From: ZC4RG25 sp023428365
GTDB taxonomy: Bacteria > Pseudomonadota > Alphaproteobacteria > Rhizobiales > Hyphomicrobiaceae
Reading direction: 5' to 3'
Assembly: GCA_050283925.1 (NCBI GenBank)
Contig: JBNOAI010000007.1
Location: 186,001 to 250,000 of the forward strand
DNA: 64,000 nt
Made by a program: the position numbers and the translations under genes. Every line of letters starts with the position of its first letter. Position 1 is the first letter of the stretch. Below are positions 43,264 to 52,285 of this stretch, piece by piece. The notes under the pieces are model-generated. The model worked only from the letters and a program-made list of their open reading frames with translations. It was not told the origin of the DNA and did no database searches.

Positions 43264-43904
43264 GTTCAGTATCAGTAGCGCGTTATTTGCTAGACTTCGC
43301 CTCCGAGGCGGAGCAGGGGCGGCGGCCCCCACCTCAGGCTGAGGCAAGCATTGAACGGGAACGGACGGTTCCCCGCGAAGATGTGGTCTCCCGGGCGGAG
43401 GCCGCACAGCAGGTCGATGCCGCTTATCATAGAGGTCTGGAAGACGGTCGCGCCGAAGCAGCAGCCGCGGCTGAAGCGCGTCTTGTCGAGCGCCTCAAGC
43501 AGCACGAGGCGGAACGCGCTGCCGATCGCCAGGCTTGGGCGCGCCAGGAAGCCGATAAGCTCGCTGAAGGGTTTGCGAAGGGGCTGAAGGGGCTGGAGAC
43601 CGAAATCGCAAGTGCAGCCGCACGCGCGCTGGCTCCGGTTCTGTTCGACAAGGCTCGCCGCCAGGCCCTGGCGGAGATGAGCACGCTGGTCAATGAATTC
43701 GTCTCACGCCAGCATGGCATGTCGATTGAAGTCAGCGGTCCTGATGACCTCGTCGATGAACTTCACAACAGCCTGTCCCGGCATCAGATCGACATCACGC
43801 CCGTTCACGGCGACGACTGCGATGTTCAGATCCAGTGTGGTGAGACGGTTTTTGAAACTCAGCTGGCGGCACTTGCGCGGCGCATCGGTGAGGCAATCCG
43901 GTGA
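43260..43904 (+). CDS. fliH: FliH-like regulator of the export ATPase
   Basis: A 214-residue, charged, mostly helical protein. The middle (about 55-115) holds a long glutamate-, alanine- and arginine-rich coiled coil with a GLEDGRAEAAAAAEARL element near residue 60. The C-terminal half (about 125-214) is alpha/beta: TLVNEFVSRQHGMSIEVSGPDDLVDELHNSL, then VQIQCGETVFETQLAALARRIGEAI. This is the FliH layout, and FliH holds FliI inactive and docks it on FliN. It lies between fliF and motB and overlaps both, as tightly coupled genes. Sequence similarity to enteric FliH is low, so the name rests on form and place. Confidence 0.8.
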   Translation: MSSVSVARYLLDFASEAEQGRRPPPQAEASIERERTVPREDVVSRAEAAQQVDAAYHRGLEDGRAEAAAAAEARLVERLKQHEAERAADRQAWARQEADKLAEGFAKGLKGLETEIASAAARALAPVLFDKARRQALAEMSTLVNEFVSRQHGMSIEVSGPDDLVDELHNSLSRHQIDITPVHGDDCDVQIQCGETVFETQLAALARRIGEAIR

Positions 43905-45133
43905 ACTCGCAAGCGTCAGATGAGAAACCGCACGAACTGATCCTGGTTCGTAGGCGGGGCGGCGATCATGACCACAGCCATGGCGGCTCGGTGTGGAAGA
44001 TCGCGTATGCGGATTTCATGACCGCGATGATGGCGTTCTTCCTCGTCATGTGGCTGATCAATGCCTCAGACAAGGAAACGCTGACGGCGGTCGCAAGCTA
44101 CTTCGATCCGATCCGGCTGACTGACAAGATCGCCAACCCGAGGGGGTTGCACGATATGGATTCGGGGGCTCGTGGAAACGAAGATCGGCCGGGAGAATCG
44201 AGCCTCAAGGACGGAACGTCAAAAGGCGACCCGCGCGCAGAGGTCGGACCGAAGGCAAAGTATCCTGAGGATGTTCTGTTCAGCGACCCTTATGGCATCC
44301 TGGCGAAGCTGGCCGCGCTGGCGACAGTGGAGAAGGCGGTTGAAGCGCAGGGGCAGGCCGATGCCGTGAATGTTGCCGGCGAAGCATTTCGCGATCCGTT
44401 TGATCCGGAATTCAAGTCGCCGAACGATCAGGCCATTGCGGAGATCATGCGTTCTCAAGCGGAAGCACAGCAGCTGGAACGCGCGGTCGAAGCAGCACAG
44501 CTTGCGAAAGCCGCCGAAGCGCAAGGGGAACGTTCAACAGTAGCTGGAGCTGGAGTGGCTCCGGATGCCAATGTTGGTGCTTCCGCATCTGATGCTGTGG
44601 CGCGCGACAGCTCATCGGAGAGCAGCGATCAGGATCGGTTGGGCAAGGCTGAAAGTCCTCCTGCGCCGGTTGTCGATCCGGGACTTGAGGCGCAGATCAA
44701 GCATGCGTTGCGCGAGTCTGCGCCGGGCGCCATGCCTCATGTCGAAGTTCGCGGAACGAGCGAAGGCATTCTCATCAGTCTGACGGACGAGTTTGACTTC
44801 GGCATGTTTGCGATTTCGTCGGCTGAACCACGCCCCGAAACCGTCGTTCTGATGGAGCGGATCGCGAAGATCCTCGTAGATCGGCCGGAGCAGATCGTCG
44901 TTCGCGGGCATACCGATGGGCGGCCGTTCAAATCGCAGACTTACGATAACTGGCGACTGTCGTCCGCGCGTGCGCACATGGCCTACTACATGCTCGTGCG
45001 TGGCGGCATCGAGGAAAAGCGGTTCGAGCGTATCGAGGGGCACGCCGACCGGAATCTGAAAGTGGCCGGGGAGCCGGAGGCGGCACAAAACCGGCGTATC
45101 GAGATTTTGTTGCGTAGGGGACATGCGTCGTGA
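43901..45133 (+). CDS. motB: Flagellar motor stator protein MotB
   Basis: A 410-residue stator protein. The membrane helix SVWKIAYADFMTAMMAFFLVMWLI (about 30-53) carries the proton-carrying aspartate D38. The periplasmic OmpA-like domain (about 285-410) has IVVRGHTDGRPFKSQTYDNWRLSSARAHMAYYMLVRGG and binds peptidoglycan. Between them is a long linker (about 75-270) rich in alanine, glutamate and serine, longer than in enteric MotB; this is common in rhizobia, where MotC binds it. The GTG start overlaps the fliH stop. Confidence 0.94.
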   Translation: MNSQASDEKPHELILVRRRGGDHDHSHGGSVWKIAYADFMTAMMAFFLVMWLINASDKETLTAVASYFDPIRLTDKIANPRGLHDMDSGARGNEDRPGESSLKDGTSKGDPRAEVGPKAKYPEDVLFSDPYGILAKLAALATVEKAVEAQGQADAVNVAGEAFRDPFDPEFKSPNDQAIAEIMRSQAEAQQLERAVEAAQLAKAAEAQGERSTVAGAGVAPDANVGASASDAVARDSSSESSDQDRLGKAESPPAPVVDPGLEAQIKHALRESAPGAMPHVEVRGTSEGILISLTDEFDFGMFAISSAEPRPETVVLMERIAKILVDRPEQIVVRGHTDGRPFKSQTYDNWRLSSARAHMAYYMLVRGGIEEKRFERIEGHADRNLKVAGEPEAAQNRRIEILLRRGHAS

Positions 45134-46326
45134 AGGGGTTGTGTATTTCAGTAATGTTGGTCGCGTTCGGCTTGCCGTTCGTGCGTCCCGCGGCTGCGGA
45201 AACTGTGCAGCCGACATATGATCCTGTGGAGCTTGTGCGAACATTGCGTAGCGTGCAGGACCAGATGGTCCTGGGCAGCCGTGGCGCCTATGGCGCACAC
45301 CGCAAAGTCATGGCGACCGTCTCCGAGCAGCTTGCAAAGACGCCATCCGAATCCTGGCGCGACTCGCATTATTTGCGGGCTGGCATCCTGTTCACGTTGA
45401 GCGGTGGTGACACGCGCGTGGCGCGGCGAGTGCTCGGGCTGAGTGATTTGCCGGCAGAGGAGGAGCGGCTTCTGAAGGGCGCGCTCGCCTATGCCGAAGG
45501 TCGCAACACCGAAGCCTCAGAGCTGCTGTCCGGCATCGATGCATTTTCGCTGGATACCAGCATTGCTGGGCACGTCGCGTTGGCGCAGGGCACGATCCTC
45601 GCGAAGGATGAACCAAAGCGCGCGGTTTCCCGGCTTGAGATTGCACGGTTGTTGGCGCCCGGCACGCTGGTCGAAGAGGCGGCGCTGCGCCGTGAGATCA
45701 TGCTGTTGTCCGCGACGGAAGACTTTGACCGGTTCGAGACACTTAGTGGCCGCTATCTGCGTCGGTATCGCAATTCGATCTATGCCGACGCCTTTCGCCG
45801 TCAACTCGCCGTCGAACTCGCGGGCATGAAAGTTTGGGATGATCCGCAGCGGTTGGCCCGGCTTGAGAAAATGGTCGACGGCTTGGATGCCTCCGAAAAG
45901 CAGGATCTGTATCTGGCGATGGCCCAGGCCGGTATCCTCAAGGGGCAGGTTGGGTTGACGCGCTTTGCGGCTCAGCACGCCAGTGTTTCCAATGCCGATG
46001 GCGCTGCGTCCACCTCGCAGGCACGCGTTTACGAGGCTGCGGCGTTGATCGTCACGGACAAGTACGAGAACGGAGTATCGCAGTTGCAGCGGGTCGATCG
46101 CAGCACGCTCGCTCCGCAGGATGCAGAGTTGCTCGATGCGGCGCTCAAGATCGCCGGTCAGATTCGCCGTTGGCCGGAGCCGGGTCTTGCGATGCCTACC
46201 GAACCACCGGCGGAGAGTGCGTCGGCGCGCGAGCGTGATCTGGCGACGGCCGGAGCGCGCGTGGTCAAGCTCGCGCAAGGTACAATGGCCAAAGTAGATG
46301 GGATGCTGAACACGAGGTCCAGATGA
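45130..46326 (+). CDS. motC: Periplasmic motor protein MotC
   Basis: A 398-residue protein with a cleavable signal peptide (MKGLCISVMLVAFGLPFVRPAAAE). The mature chain is helical and repeat-like: PVELVRTLRSVQDQMVLGSRGAYGAHRKVMATVSEQL, EAALRREIMLLSATEDFDRFETLSGRYLRRYRNSIYADAFRRQLAVELAGM. In Sinorhizobium meliloti MotC binds the MotB periplasmic part and is needed for rotation; MotE guards its folding. Start and stop both overlap neighbours, so motB-motC-fliK are one translational block. Confidence 0.9.
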   Translation: MKGLCISVMLVAFGLPFVRPAAAETVQPTYDPVELVRTLRSVQDQMVLGSRGAYGAHRKVMATVSEQLAKTPSESWRDSHYLRAGILFTLSGGDTRVARRVLGLSDLPAEEERLLKGALAYAEGRNTEASELLSGIDAFSLDTSIAGHVALAQGTILAKDEPKRAVSRLEIARLLAPGTLVEEAALRREIMLLSATEDFDRFETLSGRYLRRYRNSIYADAFRRQLAVELAGMKVWDDPQRLARLEKMVDGLDASEKQDLYLAMAQAGILKGQVGLTRFAAQHASVSNADGAASTSQARVYEAAALIVTDKYENGVSQLQRVDRSTLAPQDAELLDAALKIAGQIRRWPEPGLAMPTEPPAESASARERDLATAGARVVKLAQGTMAKVDGMLNTRSR

Positions 46327-47672
46327 CAAAGGCTGGGGGCATCCCCGCATTTCCGATTGCACAGCCCGAGACATCGGGAAACCGCCCGCTTGGCAAGGGT
46401 GGGGCGTCGCGAGAGGATGCGGAACCCGGCTTCGGATTTCCCGAGCATCTGACGGATATTCAAGGCGAGCAGAGCCAGCCGCAGGCGCGCCGTACCGAGC
46501 TGCCGGACGGTCGGAAAGGACATGCCGTCCTCCGTTCGGTCCTGGCGGACGTACTTGCTGGGGATCTTGAGCAACGCAGCGAGACGGACGCGCCTGCGCA
46601 AACTCAGGAGTCGATTACGGACTTTGTTGCTGATCTGCGGCGCATACTGGCAGCCGGGCCGGCCACTCAATCGGTGTTCGACGAGGCGAAAGTCGACTCC
46701 AATAATAAGACCGATGAGCAGTCCGCGGTGTCGTCGTTCGAGACGTTGCAAAATGTCATCGCGCTGATCCCGCAGGCAGCCACGCGTCAGACAAGCTCTG
46801 CACTGAGAGCTGACGCACCAAGGCTGGATGCAGCTGAAGGCAAGGTTTTTGCCTTGCCGCTTGGTCCCCGGCAGAATTCCGTTTTGCGCGCGGAACACGC
46901 TCGATTGATGCCTGCAGCGGCCGACGGAGCTCCGCAGATGCCGGGAGCTACGACGTCGGCTGAGAGCATGGAACTTCCGCCGATCGAAGGCCGTGTTCTG
47001 CCCAAAAGCGTCGCGCGGACTTCGGATGCCGATGCTGGTCTTGGGCGCTCACGCGAAGCCATAACGTCGGACGTTAAAGTCACGACGATCCGGCAAGAGA
47101 CGCATTTTGCGCCGATGATGCGGGCGAGCCCAGCCATCCAGATCGCTGATGCCGTCGCCAACGGCTTGTCGGACCTGGAGACCGAGAGCGCAGTCCGCTC
47201 GACGTTTGATCCGGCGACGGCGAAATCCGGTTCAACTGCGCCGCTGCGTGTCCTGCAGATTCAGCTCCAGCCGGTCGAACTCGGTACCGTCACGATCAGC
47301 ATGTCTCTCAAGGCGGATGTTCTGGAACTGCATCTCGACGCGGCGCGTGCCGATACGGCCGACATGCTGCGCCGGGACCGTGAGGTTCTGTCCGATCTGC
47401 TTCGGCAGGCGGGCTATGATGTCGACAGTGTTTCAGTCCGGATTGCCGATTCAGATGCGGGCGCGCTGTCGGGCGGATCGAATTCGTCGCAAACCTCTGG
47501 GCAGCCCATGCAGTCGTCCTCGGTCATGGGGCAGCCGCAGGGTAACGGGGCGACGCCAGACGATCGTTCGCGCGGAACGCGGCAGCAAACCGAGCAAGGC
47601 CAGCCGGCGCCTTCCGAGTCTGAGCCAGGACGCGGACCCGACACACCGGGCAGTCGCGGCGTCTATATCTAG
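46323..47672 (+). CDS. fliK: Flagellar hook-length control protein FliK (MotD)
   Basis: A 449-residue protein. The first 300 residues are low-complexity and hydrophilic, as in FliK rulers. The C-terminal core is recognisable: LRVLQIQLQPVELGTVTISMSLKADVLELHLDAARADTADMLRRDREVLSDLLRQAGYDVDSVSVRIAD, about 310-380, the Flg_hook domain. The tail is rich in glutamine, serine and glycine. In rhizobia this gene was first called motD and was later shown to act as FliK. It senses hook length and triggers the FlhB switch. It ends the flagellar island. Confidence 0.88.
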   Translation: MTKAGGIPAFPIAQPETSGNRPLGKGGASREDAEPGFGFPEHLTDIQGEQSQPQARRTELPDGRKGHAVLRSVLADVLAGDLEQRSETDAPAQTQESITDFVADLRRILAAGPATQSVFDEAKVDSNNKTDEQSAVSSFETLQNVIALIPQAATRQTSSALRADAPRLDAAEGKVFALPLGPRQNSVLRAEHARLMPAAADGAPQMPGATTSAESMELPPIEGRVLPKSVARTSDADAGLGRSREAITSDVKVTTIRQETHFAPMMRASPAIQIADAVANGLSDLETESAVRSTFDPATAKSGSTAPLRVLQIQLQPVELGTVTISMSLKADVLELHLDAARADTADMLRRDREVLSDLLRQAGYDVDSVSVRIADSDAGALSGGSNSSQTSGQPMQSSSVMGQPQGNGATPDDRSRGTRQQTEQGQPAPSESEPGRGPDTPGSRGVYI

Positions 47673-47872
47673 GTCGCGATACGGCCGCTCACCTTTGTCT
47701 TTGATCTGATTGGAAGCAGGTAAGAACGACCTGCCAACTGGCCATTCCGCGCAATTCCCGACCAAGCAGCGTCTGAGGACGGAACCAGGATTTTCTCCAT
47801 CGCGCGCGAAATGGTTTGCCATTTTTGTTTTATTGCGCCGCGTCATGTGGAATAATTTTCTGATAAATTGCT

Positions 47873-47889
47873 CGCCTCTCATGGAGGCG
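47873..47889 (+). promoter_or_regulatory. Hairpin covering the ferredoxin ribosome site
   Basis: CGCCTC at 47873-47878 pairs with GAGGCG at 47884-47889 around a 5-base loop. The right arm contains most of the GGAGG ribosome site of the ferredoxin gene, whose ATG is at 47894. When folded it should hide that site. Confidence 0.5.
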
Positions 47890-47893
47890 TGCA

Positions 47894-48283
47894 ATGCCAA
47901 AGGACATGCCATTCGCTCAAGCGGACGTAACCGAGGACGAGTTTCTCCGCTTGGTCGTCCACACTCACGACGGATCCACGTTCGAGCCGGAAGCAGCGCC
48001 CGGATTTCGCATCATGGAGCTGATCCGCGCCTACGGAATTCCGATCAAGGCTGAGTGCGGTGGCTCCGGCGTGTGCGCCACGTGCCATGTCCGAATTCCG
48101 AAGCCCTGGCAGGAACTGCTGCCGCCGCCGTCGGACGACGAACTGGCGAAGCTCGATGAAATTCCCGATGCCGACGAGACGTCCCGCCTCGCGTGCCAGA
48201 TCATCATGAGTGAAGAACTCGATGGGTTGGAACTGGAGATCCAGCCCGACAGTCTGGTGGCGCAAACCTGGGTGGCCGGGTGA
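47894..48283 (+). CDS. 2Fe-2S ferredoxin, adrenodoxin-like
   Basis: A 129-residue plant/vertebrate-type ferredoxin. The four cluster cysteines are C55, C61, C64 (CGGSGVCATC) and C101 (RLACQI). The spacing C-x5-C-x2-C-x36-C and the DGSTFEPEAAPGFRIMELIRAYGIPIKAECGG lead-in match the adrenodoxin/Fdx-ISC class. It passes single electrons in the cytoplasm. It lies five bases before cysG and begins the sulfite-reduction gene set, so it may feed electrons to the siroheme reductase at 49996 (inference). The ribosome site GGAGG is inside a hairpin. Confidence 0.92.
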   Translation: MPKDMPFAQADVTEDEFLRLVVHTHDGSTFEPEAAPGFRIMELIRAYGIPIKAECGGSGVCATCHVRIPKPWQELLPPPSDDELAKLDEIPDADETSRLACQIIMSEELDGLELEIQPDSLVAQTWVAG

Positions 48284-48287
48284 GATA

Positions 48288-49724
48288 ATGGCGAGTTTCC
48301 CTGTTTTTCTCGATGTCAGCACGGTTCCACCGCTGATCGTTGGCGGTGGCGAGCTGGCTCTGATCAAGGCGCGGCTGCTGCTGAAACGCGCAGCCCGCAT
48401 AACCTTTGCGACCGTCAATGCTGTCCCTGGGATTCATGCCCTGGCCGCTGAAGGTAAGGCAGAGATCTTGGCCGATGCGCCAGATAGCGCCCTCATTGCG
48501 GGCCGTCCGCTGGTGATCTCCGCGACTCAGGATGATGTGGAGGACGGCCGCGTTTCTGCACTGGCGCGGCAGCTAGGTGTGCCGGTGAATGTCCCAGATA
48601 GGCCAGAGCTCTGCACGCTTTCACTGCCTGCCATCGTGGATCGTGGCGAAGTCACAGTGGCGATTGGCACCGAAGGTGCGGCTCCCGTTCTTGCGACGGA
48701 GCTGCGCGCACGGTTGGAGCAGGAACTGCATCCGCGCCTCGGTCGGCTTGCGGAAGTCGCGCGCACATACCGCGAGGAAGTCGCCGAGCGCCTCGAACCG
48801 GGACCGCAGCGCCGCGCGTTCTGGCAGAGCGTTTTCAACGGCCCCGCCGCTGACGCCATCCTGGCTGGTGATGAATCGACGGGAAATGATCTGATTGCCG
48901 CGCGGCTTTCAAACGCCGAGGCCGCAGGTCCGCCGGCCGGTCGCGTCCTACTCGTCGGCGCGGGGCCGGGCGATCCTGATCTGCTGACCTTGAAGGCCGT
49001 GCGCGCGCTCAAGAGTGCGGACGTCATCCTCTACGACGGCTTGGTCGGTGACGGCGTGCTGGAATACGCGCGGCGCGAGGCGCAGACGATTTCCGTCGCC
49101 AAGGCACGTGGCCGTCACTCCAAGACGCAGGCTGAAATCAACGCGTTGATGGTGGCTTTCGCGCGTGACGGCAAAACGGTCGTGCGGTTGAAGGGCGGCG
49201 ATCCGTTCATCTTCGGGCGCGGTGGCGAGGAACTCGATTGCCTGCGTGCCTCCGGTATTCCCGTTGAGGTCGTCCCTGGCATTACCGCAGCGGTGGCCGC
49301 GGCCGCATCGCTACAAATTCCGCTGACGCATCGGGATATCTCTCATTCGGTGACATTCGTTTCAGGACATGCGGCCGGAGATGGCGCATCGGATTTCGAT
49401 CAGGTCGAGTTCGGTGCGTTGGCTTCCGGGCAGGCGACACTCGCGGTCTACATGGGCTTGGCGACAGCACGCGCGCTGGCTGAGAAGCTGATCGCTTCCG
49501 GTTGGCGCACGACGACGCCGGTGATTGCCGTCGAGCGTGCATCGCAGGCACGCGAGCGCCGCGTCGCGACGACGTTGGCGCAACTGTCGGAGGATCCCAA
49601 GCGTCTTGGTCTCGATGGACCGACCTTGCTGCTCATTGGCGAAGTCGCCGCGCTCCCGTCAGCAGGTCACGTGACGCATGTCGACCGGCAGCGGATCGAA
49701 CACACGGAGCCTGCCTATGCCTAG
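48288..49724 (+). CDS. cysG: Siroheme synthase CysG (fused dehydrogenase/ferrochelatase and methyltransferase)
   Basis: About 478 residues. The N-terminal half (about 1-205) is the precorrin-2 dehydrogenase/sirohydrochlorin ferrochelatase: FPVFLDVSTVPPLIVGGGELALIKARLLLKRAARITF, then NVPDRPELCTLSLPAIVDRGEVTVAIGTEGAAPVLA. The C-terminal half is uroporphyrinogen-III C-methyltransferase: VLLVGAGPGDPDLLTLKAVRALKSADVILYDGLV, then RLKGGDPFIFGRGGEEL. It makes siroheme for the sulfite reductase encoded downstream. The usual NVVDD becomes NVPDR. ATG at 48288 is preferred to the longer frame from 48210, which overlaps the ferredoxin gene. Confidence 0.94.
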   Translation: MASFPVFLDVSTVPPLIVGGGELALIKARLLLKRAARITFATVNAVPGIHALAAEGKAEILADAPDSALIAGRPLVISATQDDVEDGRVSALARQLGVPVNVPDRPELCTLSLPAIVDRGEVTVAIGTEGAAPVLATELRARLEQELHPRLGRLAEVARTYREEVAERLEPGPQRRAFWQSVFNGPAADAILAGDESTGNDLIAARLSNAEAAGPPAGRVLLVGAGPGDPDLLTLKAVRALKSADVILYDGLVGDGVLEYARREAQTISVAKARGRHSKTQAEINALMVAFARDGKTVVRLKGGDPFIFGRGGEELDCLRASGIPVEVVPGITAAVAAAASLQIPLTHRDISHSVTFVSGHAAGDGASDFDQVEFGALASGQATLAVYMGLATARALAEKLIASGWRTTTPVIAVERASQARERRVATTLAQLSEDPKRLGLDGPTLLLIGEVAALPSAGHVTHVDRQRIEHTEPAYA

Positions 49725-49983
49725 CGTGGTAACAGCCAATGCCCTGCGCTCCGGAGCTGTCGTTTATCTGGCGTCTGACGGACGATGGATCGATGCGTTG
49801 AGCGATGCGGCCGTGGCAGCGGATGCACCGCAGCTGAAGGTGCTTGAGGAATTGGCGCTGCGCGCGGTCGAGGCGCGCGAGGTTACGGGCGTCTACGCCA
49901 TGGATGTCAGCGTGGCGGATGGTCGGCCGGCGCCGGTTTCGGTGCGAGAGCGGATTCGCGCCGCGCACAGCCCGACCGTTTGA
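49717..49983 (+). CDS. DUF2849 family protein of the sulfite-reduction operon
   Basis: An 88-residue soluble protein: TANALRSGAVVYLASDGRWIDALSDAAVAADAPQLKVLEELALRAVEAREVTGVYAMDVSV. It is the DUF2849 family, nearly always next to a siroheme-dependent reductase in alphaproteobacteria; no biochemical role is established. The ATG lies inside the end of cysG, and the reductase gene begins 12 bases after the stop. Confidence 0.88.
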   Translation: MPSVVTANALRSGAVVYLASDGRWIDALSDAAVAADAPQLKVLEELALRAVEAREVTGVYAMDVSVADGRPAPVSVRERIRAAHSPTV

Positions 49984-49995
49984 GGGGATACACGG

Positions 49996-51699
49996 ATGTA
50001 CCGTTATGACGAGTTCGACCACGGCTTCGTTGCCGAGCGTGTGAACCAGTTTCGGGATCAAGTCTCACGCCGCCTGTCTGGCGATCTGACTGAGGAGCAG
50101 TTCAAGCCGCTGCGATTGCAGAACGGTCTCTACCTGCAGCTTCACGCCTATATGCTGCGCATCGCGATTCCTTACGGTGTATTGTCGAGCCGTCAACTTC
50201 GGCAGTTGGCAATGATCGCGCGTCGCTGGGATCGCGGTTTCGGCCACTTCACCACGCGCCAGAACATCCAGTTTCATTGGATTCGTCTCGACGATGCGCC
50301 GGATATTCTCGCGGCATTGGCCGAAGTTGAAATGCACGCCATCCAGACCAGCGGAAACTGCATTCGCAACGTGACCGCCGATCCGTATGCCGGTGTCGCT
50401 CCCGATGAGATCGAAGACCCGCGCGTCTGGGCCGAGGTTTTGCGGCAGTGGTCGTCCATTCATCCCGAGTTCCTGTTTCTGCCGCGCAAGTTCAAAGTCG
50501 CTGTCACCGGCGCTGCGGAGGATCGGGCTGCAATCCTGTTCCATGACGTCGGCCTGAAGATCGTGAAGCGCGCGGGCGGGGAGGTCGGTTTCCGCGTTGT
50601 CGTCGGTGGCGGGCAGGGGCGCACGCCATATGTCGCGCAGGAGATCGCGGAGTTCGTGCCGCGCGATCATCTGCTGTCGTACCTCGAAGCCGTCATGCGC
50701 GTGTACAACCTGCATGGGCGGCGCGACAACATCTACAAGGCGCGCATCAAGATCCTGGTCAACGCGCTCGGCATCGACGAATTCCGCAGGCAAGTCGAAG
50801 AGGAATGGGCGAAGCTCGACAAGCCGACGATCGACCTGCCGGTCGAGGAACTGCAGCGCATTGCTGCATATTTTGCGCCCCTTCCACTGAAGCCGATCTC
50901 AGTGCGTGATACGGCCATCGAGGCGCGGCGCCACTCTGATGAGAGCTTTGACTGCTGGGTGCGCACCAATGTGGTGTCGCATCGCGTGGCGGGTCACGCC
51001 ATCGTCAACATTTCGCTGAAGGAGCCGGGCAAGGTTCCTGGCGATGCTTCCGCTGAGCAGATGGAAGCGGTGGCCAATCTGGCCGACACGTATGCGCACG
51101 GAGAAATCCGCGTCGCCTACCAGCAGAACCTCGTATTGCCGAACGTCGCGATAAAGGATCTCGGACGCGTTTATGATGCCCTCATCGCGGCGGATCTGCA
51201 GACGGCAAACACTGAGCTGATCACCGACATCATCGCCTGCCCGGGGCTGGATTACTGCAACCTCGCCAACGCGCGATCGATTCCGATCGCACAGTCAATC
51301 GCGCTGAAGTTTGCTGCACCGAAGCGTGCGGAGGAGATTGGGCCGCTGCGGCTCAATATTTCAGGCTGCATCAATGCGTGTGGTCATCACCACTCGGGCA
51401 ACATCGGCATTCTGGGTGTCGATAAAAAGGGTACGGAACATTATCAGATTACGCTGGGTGGCAGTCCCAAGGACGACGCGGAGATTGGCGATATCCTCGG
51501 GCCGAGTTTCACCGCGGAGGATGTTCCCGACGCCGTCGAGACGATCGTTGATACCTATCTGAAGTTGCGCCGGGAGCCGGGCGAGACGTTCGTGCAGGCC
51601 TATCGACGCCTGGGCAAAGTCCCGTTCCGCGACGCGCTCTACGGCCCCGATGCGGCGCGTCGCACGAAACCGGAAGGCGTGGAGACCGCGAATGTCTGA
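49996..51699 (+). CDS. Sulfite/nitrite reductase, siroheme and 4Fe-4S type
   Basis: A 567-residue hemoprotein subunit. It begins with the Fer4-like half (GHFTTRQNIQFHWIRL, the substrate-binding arginine loop, about residues 80-95). The siroheme/4Fe-4S ligands are in CPGLDYC, then GCINACGHHHSGNIGILG, giving the C-x5-C and C-x3-C pairs. It reduces sulfite to sulfide (or nitrite to ammonia) with six electrons. Position between cysG and DUF934 genes favours the sulfite role in assimilation. No flavoprotein partner is seen; the ferredoxin at 47894 is a possible donor. The stop overlaps the DUF934 gene. Confidence 0.9.
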   Translation: MYRYDEFDHGFVAERVNQFRDQVSRRLSGDLTEEQFKPLRLQNGLYLQLHAYMLRIAIPYGVLSSRQLRQLAMIARRWDRGFGHFTTRQNIQFHWIRLDDAPDILAALAEVEMHAIQTSGNCIRNVTADPYAGVAPDEIEDPRVWAEVLRQWSSIHPEFLFLPRKFKVAVTGAAEDRAAILFHDVGLKIVKRAGGEVGFRVVVGGGQGRTPYVAQEIAEFVPRDHLLSYLEAVMRVYNLHGRRDNIYKARIKILVNALGIDEFRRQVEEEWAKLDKPTIDLPVEELQRIAAYFAPLPLKPISVRDTAIEARRHSDESFDCWVRTNVVSHRVAGHAIVNISLKEPGKVPGDASAEQMEAVANLADTYAHGEIRVAYQQNLVLPNVAIKDLGRVYDALIAADLQTANTELITDIIACPGLDYCNLANARSIPIAQSIALKFAAPKRAEEIGPLRLNISGCINACGHHHSGNIGILGVDKKGTEHYQITLGGSPKDDAEIGDILGPSFTAEDVPDAVETIVDTYLKLRREPGETFVQAYRRLGKVPFRDALYGPDAARRTKPEGVETANV

Positions 51700-52285
51700 G
51701 CCCAAACCACTGCTGTCGCCGCTTCGTCCGCCCGCAACTGCGCCACGCATCTGGACGCAGAGTGGTTTCACGAATGACGATTGGCAGATCGTTGATGACG
51801 ATGCAGTACTGCCCATCGAGGGACGCGCGATCGTGTCGCTCAAGCGCTGGCGCGAGGAGCAAATGGCGCTCGCCGGGTCCGGCGTTCCGATCGGCATCAT
51901 CGTGCAGCCGAGCGAGACGCTGGACTTTGAAACCGACGACGTCGATCGTCTCGGGTTGATCGCCTTGGCGTTCCCAAAGTTCACGGACGGCCGTGCCTAT
52001 TCGACGGCACGACGTCTGCGTGAGCACGGCTATAAAGGCGAGATCCGAGCAACCGGGGACGTGCTGCTGGATCAAGTACCGTTGATGCTGCGTTGTGGGT
52101 TTGACAGTCTGCAGATTGTTCATGCTCCGACACTCGCGGCGCTGGAACGTGGTGAGCTCCCGGCCATTTCCAGGACGTACCAGAGCGGCGTGCGCAACGC
52201 TCCAGATCGTTTCCGTCATCGGCGTGCCGAGCACGGTGCAACCGAACTCGCCGATACGTTGGTCAGATACGCGCAGACGTCTTAA
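51692..52285 (+). CDS. DUF934 family protein, sulfur assimilation
   Basis: About 197 residues with the DUF934 core: LPIEGRAIVSLKRWREEQMALAGSGVPIGIIVQPSETLDFETDDVDRLGLIALAFPKFTDGRAYSTARRLREHGYKGEIRATGDVLLDQVPLMLRCGFDSLQI. It is a regular partner of sulfite reductase genes and is often annotated as an oxidoreductase, without proof. In many relatives cysH follows; here the next gene is on the other strand and overlaps the last four bases. ATG at 51692 lies within the reductase stop region. Confidence 0.88.
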   Translation: MSEPKPLLSPLRPPATAPRIWTQSGFTNDDWQIVDDDAVLPIEGRAIVSLKRWREEQMALAGSGVPIGIIVQPSETLDFETDDVDRLGLIALAFPKFTDGRAYSTARRLREHGYKGEIRATGDVLLDQVPLMLRCGFDSLQIVHAPTLAALERGELPAISRTYQSGVRNAPDRFRHRRAEHGATELADTLVRYAQTS

